In this document: positions 21,706-29,766 of the stretch, in pieces
How positions within the stretch are numbered: the stretch's first letter is position 1
How the letters are laid out: each line of letters opens with the position of its first letter
Assembly (NCBI GenBank): GCA_016124975.1
Contig: WGMP01000032.1
Span: forward strand, 1 to 46,274
DNA: 46,274 nucleotides
Reading direction: 5' to 3'
Source: Phycisphaera sp.
GTDB lineage: Bacteria > Planctomycetota > Phycisphaerae > Phycisphaerales > SM1A02
Notes under the pieces: generated by a model
What the model saw: only the letters and a program-made list of their open reading frames with translations
Database searches by the model: none
What the model was told of the DNA's origin: nothing
Translations under genes and position numbers: made by a program

Positions 21706-22979
21706 ACCTGAACTACCGACGCAAGATGCGCGAGCGGCACCACGCTGCCTCGCAGGGCGACGATTCGGCCGACACGCCGCACCTCGAGCACTCGCTCGTG
21801 GCGCGCGGCGAGGCGCGGCTCGTCACGACCGCCGCGGAGCTCGAGGGGGAGCTTGCGCATGTCCGTGAGAAGGGCGTCTTCGCCTACGACACGGAGTTCA
21901 TCGGCGAGGAGAGCTACTGGCCGAAGATCTGCGTCGTGCAGCTGGCGACGACGGAGCGCGTGGTGCTCGTCGACGCGTTCGCGGTGCCAGACCTCGGGCC
22001 GATCTTCGAGCTCGTCGCAGATCCCTCGCTCCTGACGCTCGTCCACGCGGGAACGCAGGATCTCGAGCCCGTACGGCGTCTTCTCGGCAAGGAGCCTGCG
22101 AACACGCTCGACGTGCAGGTCGCGGCTGCGTTCGCCGAGATGCCGTGGCCTGCGGGGCTCGAGAAGCTGGTCGAGCGCTTCGCTGGCCACAGGCTCTCGA
22201 AGGGCCACACCTTCACCAACTGGGATGCGCGTCCGTTGTCCGCGTCGCAGCTCCGTTATGCAGCAGACGACGTGCGCTACCTGCCCCTCGTATGGGAGCG
22301 GCTGCGCGCGGAGCTCGAGCGGCGCGGGTCGCTGTCGTGGGCGATGCGCGAGTGCGATCAGAGCGGCAGGATTCCCGCGCGGTTCGACGAGGAGTCGCAG
22401 ATCCGCCGCACGATGAAGAGCTGGCCGATGAAGCCCGCGCAGATCCCGACGCTTCGGCTCGTGACGCGTCTCCGCGATGAGATCGCGCGCAAGGAGGACC
22501 TGCCGCACCGCGTGGTCATGCCCGACGAGACGCTGGCCGAGATCGTCAAGCAGCGGCCTGTGAGCGTGCAGCAGCTGTCGTCGGTGCGCGGGCTTCCCAA
22601 GCGGTTCGCGCAGAAGTACGGCGACCGCATCGCGCAGGCCGTCGACGAGGGCGGAAAGATGCCGCCTGAGAAGCTGACGCACGGGAAGATCACGGAGGAG
22701 ACGGCCTCCGACCGCGCGGCGATCGACGCGATCCTCGCGATCCTCGGGGCCCGCTGCATCGCCATGGGGCTCGCGCCCTCGATGGTGGCGACGCGCGGCG
22801 ATGTGTCGCGCTGGTGGATGTCGCGCGCGACGGCTGCGCCGCAGCCTCTCTTCGAGGCAGGCGACTGGCGCGTGGACGCGGTGGGCAACTGGCTCGAGGC
22901 GTTCCTGCGGGGTGAGGCGGGCGTCTCGATCGCGTGGAGGGATGGCCGTCCGACGCTCGTGAACGAGCAGGGCGCCTGA
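21702..22979 (+). CDS. rnd: Ribonuclease D (3'-5' exoribonuclease)
   Basis: RNase D trims the 3' ends of tRNA precursors and other small RNAs. The 425-residue product has the DEDDy exonuclease domain (about residues 40-215). DTEF holds the first Asp and Glu, LVHAGTQDLEPV the second Asp, and LRYAADDVRYL the Tyr and last Asp. An HRDC-type region follows (about 250-330, with LPHRVVMPDETLAEIVKQRP and LPKRFAQKYGDRI). An N-terminal basic stretch precedes the catalytic part. It starts inside the aminotransferase stop codon, and its stop is one base before the next ATG, so the three genes are probably co-transcribed. Confidence 0.9.
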   Translation: MNLNYRRKMRERHHAASQGDDSADTPHLEHSLVARGEARLVTTAAELEGELAHVREKGVFAYDTEFIGEESYWPKICVVQLATTERVVLVDAFAVPDLGPIFELVADPSLLTLVHAGTQDLEPVRRLLGKEPANTLDVQVAAAFAEMPWPAGLEKLVERFAGHRLSKGHTFTNWDARPLSASQLRYAADDVRYLPLVWERLRAELERRGSLSWAMRECDQSGRIPARFDEESQIRRTMKSWPMKPAQIPTLRLVTRLRDEIARKEDLPHRVVMPDETLAEIVKQRPVSVQQLSSVRGLPKRFAQKYGDRIAQAVDEGGKMPPEKLTHGKITEETASDRAAIDAILAILGARCIAMGLAPSMVATRGDVSRWWMSRATAAPQPLFEAGDWRVDAVGNWLEAFLRGEAGVSIAWRDGRPTLVNEQGA

Positions 22980-22980
22980 C

Positions 22981-24396
22981 ATGCGCTCGGTGAATCCCGC
23001 CACAGGCGAGCCGCTCGGCGCCGAGTTTGCGCCGTGTTCGCGTGCGGAGCTCGAGGCGATGGCAGACACCGCCCTCGATGCGGTGGACGCGCTTGCGGAT
23101 GCGCCCGGGGCGCAGGTCGCGGGGTTCCTCGAGGACTATGCGGCGCGGCTCGAGGGCGACCGCGAGGGAATCGCGCGCCTCGCACACGAGGAGACCGCGC
23201 TTCCCTATGCGCCGCGACTGAGCGAGGTCGAGTTCAACCGCACGACCTTCCAGCTGCGCGAGGCGGCGCGCTGCCTGCGCGACGAGTCATGGCGCGAGGT
23301 CGCGCTCGACGAGAAGCATGGCCTGCGCTCGACGCTCGTCCCGCTCGGCGGGGCGGTCGTGTGCATCGGCCCGTCGAACTTCCCGCTCGCCTTCAACGGC
23401 GTGTCGGGCGGCGACTTCGCGGCTGCGATCGCGGCGCGAAATCCCGTGATCGCCAAGGCGCATCCGGGGCACTTGAACACCACGGCGCGGCTCTTCGCGC
23501 ACTGCGCCGCGGCGCGCGATGCGGCGCGGCTGCCTTCGTCGTCGGTGCAGCTCTTCTTCGACTGTGCGCCCGAGGACGGCGAGGCGCTCTTTGCATGCGC
23601 CGGCGTCGCGGCGCTCGGTTTCACGGGCTCGCGCGCTGCGGGATCGCGATTGAAGGCCGCGTGCGATGCTCTTGGAAAGCCTGCGAGTTGCGAGATGGCG
23701 GGAGTGAACCCCGTGTTTGTCGCGTCGCATGCGGCGGCTGCGCGCGCGGAGGCAATCGCCGATGCGTGGACAACTTCGGTACTTCTCGGAGGCGGGCAAT
23801 TCTGCACGAAGCCTGGCGTGATCTTCGTTTCGGGTGAAGCCGCCGCCGCGCGTGTCGCGGCACGCGCTGGCGAAGCGCTGGCGAAGGCTGCGCCTGTGGT
23901 GCTCTTGACGGAGTCGATCCGCGTACACCTTGCGCACTCGGTCGAATCGTTGCGCGTGGCTGGCGCACGCATTGCCTGCGGTGGTCGCGCGCAGGGGTCA
24001 GGCTTCCGATTCGAGCCGACGCTTGCGGTCGCGGATGCAACGCTCGTGCGTCAGGCGCGCGCCGCGTTCATGCAGGAGGCGTTCGGCCCGCTCGGCACGG
24101 TGGTCGCGGTCGAAGGCGACGCGCAGCTCGTCGACTTCGCGCGCGCGCTCGACGGGCAGCTTGCGGCGACGGTGATCGCGGACGCAGACGACGATGCGGT
24201 GCGCGCCACGCTCTTCGGCGTGCTGCGCTTCAAGGTCGGTCGGCTGCTCAAGGAAACGATGCCCACAGGCGTCGCCGTGAGCCCCGCGATGGTGCACGGC
24301 GGGCCGTTCCCCGCGACAGGCGACCCGCGCTTCACGGCGGTCGGGTTGCCGGCGGCGGCGAAGCGGTTCTCGAAGGCGCTGTGCGTGCAGGGGTGA
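22981..24396 (+). CDS. lhpG: 2-oxoglutarate semialdehyde dehydrogenase (ALDH superfamily)
   Basis: This enzyme oxidises 2-oxoglutarate semialdehyde to 2-oxoglutarate, the last step of hydroxyproline breakdown. The 471-residue ALDH shows GPSNFPLAFNGVSGGDFAAA and NPVIAKAHPGHLNTT, the family fingerprint of this dehydrogenase subgroup. The catalytic Cys is in GGGQFCTKPG, and the conserved Glu is in CEMAGVNPVF (ELGG in classic ALDHs). The subgroup call also rests on context: a DapA-family gene is convergent 17 bases away and a hydroxyproline epimerase lies just beyond. The ATG at 22981 is one base after the RNase D stop. Confidence 0.85.
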   Translation: MRSVNPATGEPLGAEFAPCSRAELEAMADTALDAVDALADAPGAQVAGFLEDYAARLEGDREGIARLAHEETALPYAPRLSEVEFNRTTFQLREAARCLRDESWREVALDEKHGLRSTLVPLGGAVVCIGPSNFPLAFNGVSGGDFAAAIAARNPVIAKAHPGHLNTTARLFAHCAAARDAARLPSSSVQLFFDCAPEDGEALFACAGVAALGFTGSRAAGSRLKAACDALGKPASCEMAGVNPVFVASHAAAARAEAIADAWTTSVLLGGGQFCTKPGVIFVSGEAAAARVAARAGEALAKAAPVVLLTESIRVHLAHSVESLRVAGARIACGGRAQGSGFRFEPTLAVADATLVRQARAAFMQEAFGPLGTVVAVEGDAQLVDFARALDGQLAATVIADADDDAVRATLFGVLRFKVGRLLKETMPTGVAVSPAMVHGGPFPATGDPRFTAVGLPAAAKRFSKALCVQG

Positions 24397-24413
24397 GCGC
24401 CCGCCGACACCTG

Positions 24414-25343
24414 TCACACATGCTTCGCGAGCGCCGCGCGGATCACCGAGAGCGCCTTGGCTCGTGCCTCGCCCTCGAGCGGACGCCGCGGCGCGCGCAC
24501 GCGCTCGTCGCCCGTCGCGGTCTCGGCCATCACGAGCTTGATGAGCTGCACGAACTCGGGCACGGTGTCGAGCCGCAGGAGCGGCAGGAACCACGCGTAG
24601 AGCGCGTCGCACGCGGCGATGTCCTCGGCGCGCGTCGACTGCGCGAGCGTGAAGAGCCGCACGCTCTCCTCGGGGAGCGCGTTGGCGAGGCCCGCGATCC
24701 AGCCGGCGCAACCCATGCGCGCGCCTTCGACGGCGCAGTCGTCGAGGCCGACGAGGGCGCCGACCTTGCGCGTGCGTCCGCGGCTGCCCGCGACGAGCGC
24801 CGTCAGCTTGCGCGCATCGCCCGTCGAGTCCTTCACGGCGACGAGGTTCGCGTGCCTCTCCGCGAGCTCGAACACCTGCTCCGCGCTCACATCGACGATG
24901 TAGGCGGGCGGATTGTTGTAGAGCATCATCGGAAGCGGGGCTGCCGAGAGCATCGCCTCGAAGTGCGCCTCGTACTCGCGCCACGGGCCCTTATGGACAT
25001 AGGGCGGAAGGATCATGCAGCCGCGCAGGCCGATGTCCGCGGCCTTCTCGACCATGCGCACCGCATCGCGCGTTGATGCTGCCGAGATCGTGGCGAACGC
25101 GTTGCCGCGGCCTTCGCTGGCCGCCGCGATCGCCTTCCATCCCTCGAGGCGCTCGTCGAACGACAGCGTCTGGCCCTCGCCGAGGGAGCCCGGCCACACG
25201 GTGCCCGTGCAGCCCGCCGCGAGCATGCGCCGCGCGAGGTCGCCGAGGCGCGTCGTGCACAGCGCGCCGTCGTCGCGGAACGGGGAGATGATCGCGGGGA
25301 TGACTCCGTGGAACGGCGCGCCGACTTCGTTCGGGGACTGCAT
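24414..25343 (-). CDS. lhpC: DapA-family lyase, probable 1-pyrroline-4-hydroxy-2-carboxylate deaminase
   Basis: The 309-residue TIM-barrel protein belongs to the dihydrodipicolinate synthase superfamily. It shows PGSLGEGQTLSFDERL, PPYVHKGPWREYEAHF, the Tyr in MLYNNPPAY and the Schiff-base lysine in LVAVKDSTGD. In the hydroxyproline pathway this family removes ammonia and water from the cyclic imine to give 2-oxoglutarate semialdehyde, which fits its neighbours on both sides. An ordinary DapA or another aldolase is possible from sequence alone. The ATG at 25343 has a -10-like box only six bases upstream and no ribosome site. Confidence 0.8.
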   Translation of the reverse strand: MQSPNEVGAPFHGVIPAIISPFRDDGALCTTRLGDLARRMLAAGCTGTVWPGSLGEGQTLSFDERLEGWKAIAAASEGRGNAFATISAASTRDAVRMVEKAADIGLRGCMILPPYVHKGPWREYEAHFEAMLSAAPLPMMLYNNPPAYIVDVSAEQVFELAERHANLVAVKDSTGDARKLTALVAGSRGRTRKVGALVGLDDCAVEGARMGCAGWIAGLANALPEESVRLFTLAQSTRAEDIAACDALYAWFLPLLRLDTVPEFVQLIKLVMAETATGDERVRAPRRPLEGEARAKALSVIRAALAKHV

Positions 25344-25349
25344 GCGCAC

Positions 25350-25355
25350 AGGGTA
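25350..25355 (-). promoter_or_regulatory. Probable -10 box for the DapA-family gene (minus strand TACCCT)
   Basis: Read on the minus strand, TACCCT ends six bases before the ATG at 25343. It faces the box of the epimerase gene, whose near edge is 14 bases away. Both genes appear leaderless, and all control must fit in 38 bp or lie within the coding regions. Confidence 0.5.
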
Positions 25356-25369
25356 GCGCGGCGACCAAG

Positions 25370-25375
25370 TATCCT
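25370..25375 (+). promoter_or_regulatory. Probable -10 box (TATCCT) for the 4-hydroxyproline epimerase gene
   Basis: TATCCT ends six bases before the GTG at 25382. Together with the opposed box at 25350-25355 it makes a very compact divergent promoter, where one bound protein could control both genes. Confidence 0.5.
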
Positions 25376-25381
25376 GCTCGC

Positions 25382-26368
25382 GTGAAGATCGAGCGATTCG
25401 TCGACAGCCACACGGAAGGTGAACCGACGCGCGTGCTGCTCGCGCCCGACGGCGGGCTCTTCCAGCTCTCGCTGCCCGAGCTCCTCGCACGCTGGTCGCG
25501 GGGCGGCGCGCTTGCGGTCCCGCCCGAGTGCCTGGCGCTCGCCGCCAATCCGCGCGCAGCCGACGCGACGGTGTGCGCGCTCGCGTGCCGACCGTCGAAG
25601 GCGGGCGCGTCGTGCGGCGTCCTGTTCTGGAACGCGAGCGCGCCGCTCGGGATGTGCGGCCACGCGACGATCGGACTCGCGCGCACGCTGCGCCACATCG
25701 GGTTCGACCTCGCGGCGCGCGCCACGATCGAGACGCGCGTCGGCGAGGTGGTGGTCGAGTCGCGCGACGACGGGCGCTTCGCCTTCGACAACGTGGCGTC
25801 GCGCGTCCATGCGCGCGACTTCGAGGTGGTGCTTGCGCAGGGCGGTGTCGCGCGCGGCGACATCGCGTGGGGCGGCAACTGGTTCTTCATCGTGCGCCAT
25901 GACGGCCTCTCGCCCGGCGGGAAGGCGGGGCGCGCGATGCGTTCGCACGCCGAGGAGCTCGCGTACGCGGAGGCGATCCTCGAGGGCGTCCGCCGCGCGG
26001 GCCTGCGCGCGGGCCCCGAGAACGGCGGGCTCATCGACCATGTGCTGCTGTCGTTCATGCCGTCGCGCGCGGGCGCGTGCGCGCGCAACTTCGTGCTCTG
26101 CCCGAACGGCACCTTCGACCGCTCTCCGTGCGGCACGGGCACGAGCGCGCTTCTGGCCACGCTCGCCGCGCGCGGCGAACTGGCGGCGGGCGCGCCGTGG
26201 GTGCAGGAGTCCGCGATCGGAAGCGTCTTCGAGGAGCATCACGCCGTGCTCGCCGACGGAGCGGTGCGGCCCACCATCGCGGGGCGTGCGTTCATCGTGG
26301 CCGAGGGATCCCTCGTCTTCGACGCGACCGATCCCGCGCGCGACGGCGGATGGCGCGAACCGCGCTGA
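25382..26368 (+). CDS. lhpA: 4-hydroxyproline 2-epimerase (proline racemase superfamily)
   Basis: This cofactor-free enzyme converts trans-4-hydroxy-L-proline to cis-4-hydroxy-D-proline, the first step of breakdown. The 328-residue product starts with the typical DSHTEGEPTRV and shows both catalytic cysteines: GMCGHATIG in the first half and SPCGTGTSAL in the second. A Cys/Cys pair is expected for epimerases of this group, whereas a Thr replaces the second Cys in 3-hydroxyproline dehydratases. The start is GTG at 25382 with a -10 box six bases upstream. The gene is divergent from the DapA-family gene and 19 bases before malic enzyme. Confidence 0.9.
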   Translation: MKIERFVDSHTEGEPTRVLLAPDGGLFQLSLPELLARWSRGGALAVPPECLALAANPRAADATVCALACRPSKAGASCGVLFWNASAPLGMCGHATIGLARTLRHIGFDLAARATIETRVGEVVVESRDDGRFAFDNVASRVHARDFEVVLAQGGVARGDIAWGGNWFFIVRHDGLSPGGKAGRAMRSHAEELAYAEAILEGVRRAGLRAGPENGGLIDHVLLSFMPSRAGACARNFVLCPNGTFDRSPCGTGTSALLATLAARGELAAGAPWVQESAIGSVFEEHHAVLADGAVRPTIAGRAFIVAEGSLVFDATDPARDGGWREPR

Positions 26369-26387
26369 GCGGTTTCAATGCCGCGTC

Positions 26388-27998
26388 ATGCGCAAGGACG
26401 CCCACGAGATCCTCTACAACCCGCGCCTCAACAAGGGCACCGCGTTCAGCGAGGCCGAGCGCGAGCTGCTCGGGCTGACGGGGCTCTACCCCGACGCCGT
26501 CGAGGACAGCGCCACGCAGCAAAGGCGCGCGCTCGCGCAGCTTGAGCGCCGCGCCAACGACCTCGAGCGCTATGTGTATCTCTCGGAGCTCCAGGACCGC
26601 AACGAGCGGCTCTTCTACCAGCTGCTGCGCGCCGACGCGCCGAGGCACATGCCGATCGTCTACACGCCGACGGTCGGCGAGGCGTGCCAGAAGTTCGGCC
26701 ACATCATGCGGCGACCGAAGGGGCTCTATGTGTCGCTCAAGCACCGCGGCCGCATCGCCGAGATCCTGCGCAACTGGCCCGAGTCCGATGTGCGCATCAT
26801 CTGCGTGACAGACGGCGAGCGCATCCTCGGCCTCGGCGACCTCGGCGTGTGCGGCATGGGCATTCCCGTCGGCAAGCTCGCGCTCTACACCGCGGTCGGC
26901 GGCGTGCCGCCCGCGCGCTGCATGCCCGTAGTCCTCGATGTCGGCACGAACAACGCGGCGTTCCTCGACGACGAGCTCTATCCGGGCCTGCGGCGCGAGC
27001 GGCTGCGCGGCGACGACTACGACTCCTTCGTCGAGGAGTTCGTGATGGCGGTGCAGCAGGTCTATCCGCGCGCGTGCATCCAGTTCGAGGACTTCCACAA
27101 CACGACGGCGATCCCGATGCTTGCGCGCTACCGCGACCGCGTGTCGTGCTTCAACGACGACATCCAGGGCACAGCGTCGATCGCCGTGGCGGGGCTCTTC
27201 GCGGCGTGCCGCGCGCTCGGCAACTCGCTCGTCGACCACCGCTATCTCTTCTTCGGCGCGGGAAGCGCCGCGACGGGCATCGCCGACCTCGTGGTGCAGG
27301 CGATGATGCAGCGCGGCGTGCCCGAAAGCGACGCGCGGGCGCGCATCTGGCTGATGAACTCGAAGGGCGTGGTGGTGAAGGACAACCCCGGCATCCAGCC
27401 GCACCAGGTCGCCTTCGTCCGCGAGGGCGAGCTCATCAAGACGCTGCCCGAGGCCGTGCGCGCGCTGCAGCCGACCGTTCTGATCGGGACGAGCACCCAG
27501 CCGCAGACCTTCACGCGGGAAGTCGTCGAGGCGATGCGCGCCTACTGCGAGCGCCCCGTGATCTTCCCATACTCAAACCCGACCTCGAAGTCTGAATGTA
27601 CTGCGGAGCAGGCGTGGACCTGGACCGACGGCGCCGCGATCTTCGCGTCCGGTTCGCCATTCCCGCCCGTCGAGCTCGGTGCGCGCATGCTTGTCCCGGG
27701 GCAGGGAAACAATGTCTACATCTATCCCGCGGTCGGCATGGCCGTCTACGCGACCGAGGCCGCGCGCGTGACCGACGAGATGTTCCTGAAGGCGGCCGAG
27801 GCGTTGTCAGCGCGCACCACCGAGGCGGAGCTTTCGGTCGGGCTCATCTATCCGCCGCTCGACCGCATCCACCAGTCCGCGGTGGCCGTCGCGGTCGAGG
27901 TCGCGGAGCTCATCTTCGACCGCGGCTTCGCGCGCGTCGAGCGTCCGCGCGACATCGACGCGTGGCTGCGCGCGAAGGTCTACGACCCGTCGTACTGA
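26388..27998 (+). CDS. maeA: Malic enzyme (oxidative decarboxylation of malate to pyruvate)
   Basis: The 536-residue protein is a full-length malic enzyme of the large type. It has the Tyr in MPIVYTPTVGEAC, TDGERILGLGDLG, the metal site FEDF and the FNDDIQGTASIAVAG motif, the Rossmann segment FFGAGSAATGIAD and the late FPYSNPTSKSE. Size and motifs fit the NAD-dependent SfcA/MaeA type, but cofactor choice is uncertain. It follows the epimerase gene by 19 bases without its own clear promoter, so it is likely co-expressed. 2-oxoglutarate from hydroxyproline enters the TCA cycle, leaves as malate and is turned into pyruvate here. Confidence 0.93.
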   Translation: MRKDAHEILYNPRLNKGTAFSEAERELLGLTGLYPDAVEDSATQQRRALAQLERRANDLERYVYLSELQDRNERLFYQLLRADAPRHMPIVYTPTVGEACQKFGHIMRRPKGLYVSLKHRGRIAEILRNWPESDVRIICVTDGERILGLGDLGVCGMGIPVGKLALYTAVGGVPPARCMPVVLDVGTNNAAFLDDELYPGLRRERLRGDDYDSFVEEFVMAVQQVYPRACIQFEDFHNTTAIPMLARYRDRVSCFNDDIQGTASIAVAGLFAACRALGNSLVDHRYLFFGAGSAATGIADLVVQAMMQRGVPESDARARIWLMNSKGVVVKDNPGIQPHQVAFVREGELIKTLPEAVRALQPTVLIGTSTQPQTFTREVVEAMRAYCERPVIFPYSNPTSKSECTAEQAWTWTDGAAIFASGSPFPPVELGARMLVPGQGNNVYIYPAVGMAVYATEAARVTDEMFLKAAEALSARTTEAELSVGLIYPPLDRIHQSAVAVAVEVAELIFDRGFARVERPRDIDAWLRAKVYDPSY

Positions 27999-28041
27999 CG
28001 GCGGCGGGAGGTCGCGGGCCTCGGCGTCGGGCCAGCAAGGC

Positions 28042-28767
28042 CTACGCTGTGCGGCGCTTGGCGGAAGCGTCGCGGAGCCGCACGACCAGCGCTGGAATGC
28101 CGCATGCGACGGCGACGATCGGGCCGACGATCACGCCGCACGCCCCGAAGACGGCCATGACCATGGAGCGCAGGAAACTGCGCGAACGCTCGAACTCGTC
28201 GCGCGTCGACGGAACCAGGGCAATCGTGGTCGCCCGCAGCGACGCAGCGGGCTGCGAGGGGTCGCGGGGCTCGGGCGTCACGAGGTAGCGGCCGTCCGTG
28301 GGGATCTCGGTGAATCCGAGCAACGGGAAGCCGTGGAGGATGCGCGCCTGCACGCCGCCCGAGGTCGGTTCGACCGCGATGGGCGTTCCCGCTGCATCGC
28401 CGTCCGCCGCGCGCCTGATCGACACGCGGAACGGCGGTTCGTCCGAGTCCTCCGCAGGGGGCGCGGCCTCCGCTGCGTCGCGCGTCGCGCGGATGGGGCC
28501 GAGATCTACGACGAGGTACTCGCCCTGCGGGATCTCGACAGGCCCCGGCATCGCGGTGTCGACGAGGACCCCCGGTCCCTCGCCCCGCTCGAGCGGCCCG
28601 ATGCGCTCGAAGGTCTCCTCGAACGAGGAGATCGTCTGCTCGATGCCTGAGCGCTCCATGACGAGGAAGCCGCCGATCGCGAGCATCACGCCGAGGATCG
28701 AGAGTCCGAGCAAGAGCTCGAACGCACTGCGGCGGCGGGTCGCGTGGTCGTCGTCAGGGCGCGCCAT
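28042..28767 (-). CDS. Membrane protein of unknown function, second of a paralogous pair
   Basis: I do not recognise the family. The 241-residue protein has an N-terminal transmembrane helix (about residues 15-37), an extracytoplasmic beta-rich part of some 130 residues (about 60-190), and a second hydrophobic region near the C-terminus (FGACGVIVGPIVAVACGIPALVV). It then has a short basic tail. The layout and the motif TRDEFE before the last helix match the gene just upstream (TRDDFDALR, CFGIAALVVGLR), so the two arose by duplication. Spacing of 38 bases suggests an operon. The convergent malic enzyme gene ends 43 bases away. Confidence 0.65.
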   Translation of the reverse strand: MARPDDDHATRRRSAFELLLGLSILGVMLAIGGFLVMERSGIEQTISSFEETFERIGPLERGEGPGVLVDTAMPGPVEIPQGEYLVVDLGPIRATRDAAEAAPPAEDSDEPPFRVSIRRAADGDAAGTPIAVEPTSGGVQARILHGFPLLGFTEIPTDGRYLVTPEPRDPSQPAASLRATTIALVPSTRDEFERSRSFLRSMVMAVFGACGVIVGPIVAVACGIPALVVRLRDASAKRRTA

Positions 28768-28805
28768 AGATGGTCGGTTGGAGTCGCTCGGCGCCCTTGG
28801 GCCCG

Positions 28806-29561
28806 TCAGAACGCCAGCGGATCGTTCTCCGCCGCGGGGCGCGGCTTGCGGAGGCCGACCACGAGCGCCGCGATACCGAAGCAGAGCGCAAGAACGATTC
28901 CGCACACGCCCGCACAGCCGCCGATGGTGCCGACGCCCGCGGACACCGCGAAGTTGCGCAGCGCGTCGAAGTCGTCGCGCGTCGTGGGAAGGATGGCGAT
29001 CCGCGCGGTCGTCGTGCCGTCGGTCGGTGCGACGGCGATGGTGAAGGTTCCGTCCGCGGGGAAATCGACGAATGCGAGCAGCTCAGCCTGGCCTTGGCCG
29101 TTCCCCATGGGCGGGCTCTGGTTCAGCTCGGCCTCGAGGGTTCCGCCGTCCGCATCGGTGACGGTGACCGTGAAGGCCTTCCCCAGCTTCGGGTCTGCGA
29201 CGCGACCCTGGTCATCGGGGATGAGGACGAGGACGGCTCCGCCCTTCTTCGCGTCGAAGGCGACGCTGCCGGGCGCGTCGAACTCCTCCGCGCCCTCCGC
29301 AATGCCCTGTGCTTGTCGGACCAGCGCCGCAACGCTGTCGCCCGCGCCGGAGCGGAAGGCGGCGATCGCGCCGACGACCGCGACGAGGAGCGAGAGGACC
29401 GCGAGGAGCGCGAGGACGATGACGGCGGCCTTTCCGCGGCGGCGGGGAGTGCGCGGCCGTCGGGAGGGGGGCCTGGAAGCGGGCGAGGAGGCGCATGCAG
29501 CGCTCATGGAGGCGGCGGTGGCCGTTGCGTTCGGCGTGTCGTCGGTCGTGGGCGTGTGCAT
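28806..29561 (-). CDS. Membrane protein of unknown function, first of a paralogous pair
   Basis: The 251-residue product has a Thr/Ala/Ser- then Arg/Pro-rich N-terminus. A transmembrane helix follows at about 48-70 (AAVIVLALLAVLSLLVAVVGAIAA is its core region). The extracytoplasmic beta domain contains AFTVTVTDADGGTLEAEL and FPADGTFTIAVAP, and a C-terminal hydrophobic region (GTIGGCAGVCGIVLALCFGIAALVV) completes it. The extracytoplasmic part recalls generic beta-sandwich modules but no family is certain. The ATG at 29561 is preceded by GAGAGG. The frame stays open far upstream across the genes on the other strand, but nothing supports a longer protein. Confidence 0.65.
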   Translation of the reverse strand: MHTPTTDDTPNATATAASMSAACASSPASRPPSRRPRTPRRRGKAAVIVLALLAVLSLLVAVVGAIAAFRSGAGDSVAALVRQAQGIAEGAEEFDAPGSVAFDAKKGGAVLVLIPDDQGRVADPKLGKAFTVTVTDADGGTLEAELNQSPPMGNGQGQAELLAFVDFPADGTFTIAVAPTDGTTTARIAILPTTRDDFDALRNFAVSAGVGTIGGCAGVCGIVLALCFGIAALVVGLRKPRPAAENDPLAF

Positions 29562-29752
29562 GGTGGTAGTCCTCTCTCCTGTTCGGCTGATCGGGACGGG
29601 AGCCTTCGAAACCTCGCGGAATGCTACCCGAGTCGCGCGCCCGCCTCGTCTGCTCGGATGCCGCGGAGGCGCACGATTGGTGATGCGCCGCGACGAGTTG
29701 CGCCGATACCCGCATTCGGCCGAGGATCGGCCTTCGGGACGAGTGGAGGATC

Positions 29753-29766
29753 CACGATGCATCGTG
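29753..29766. promoter_or_regulatory. Perfect 14-bp palindrome over the start codon of the M48 protease gene
   Basis: CACGATGCATCGTG is fully self-complementary and contains the ATG at 29757-29759. It could act as an operator or fold in the mRNA right behind the GGAGGA ribosome site at 29744-29749. A chance palindrome of this length is uncommon but possible. Confidence 0.4.
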
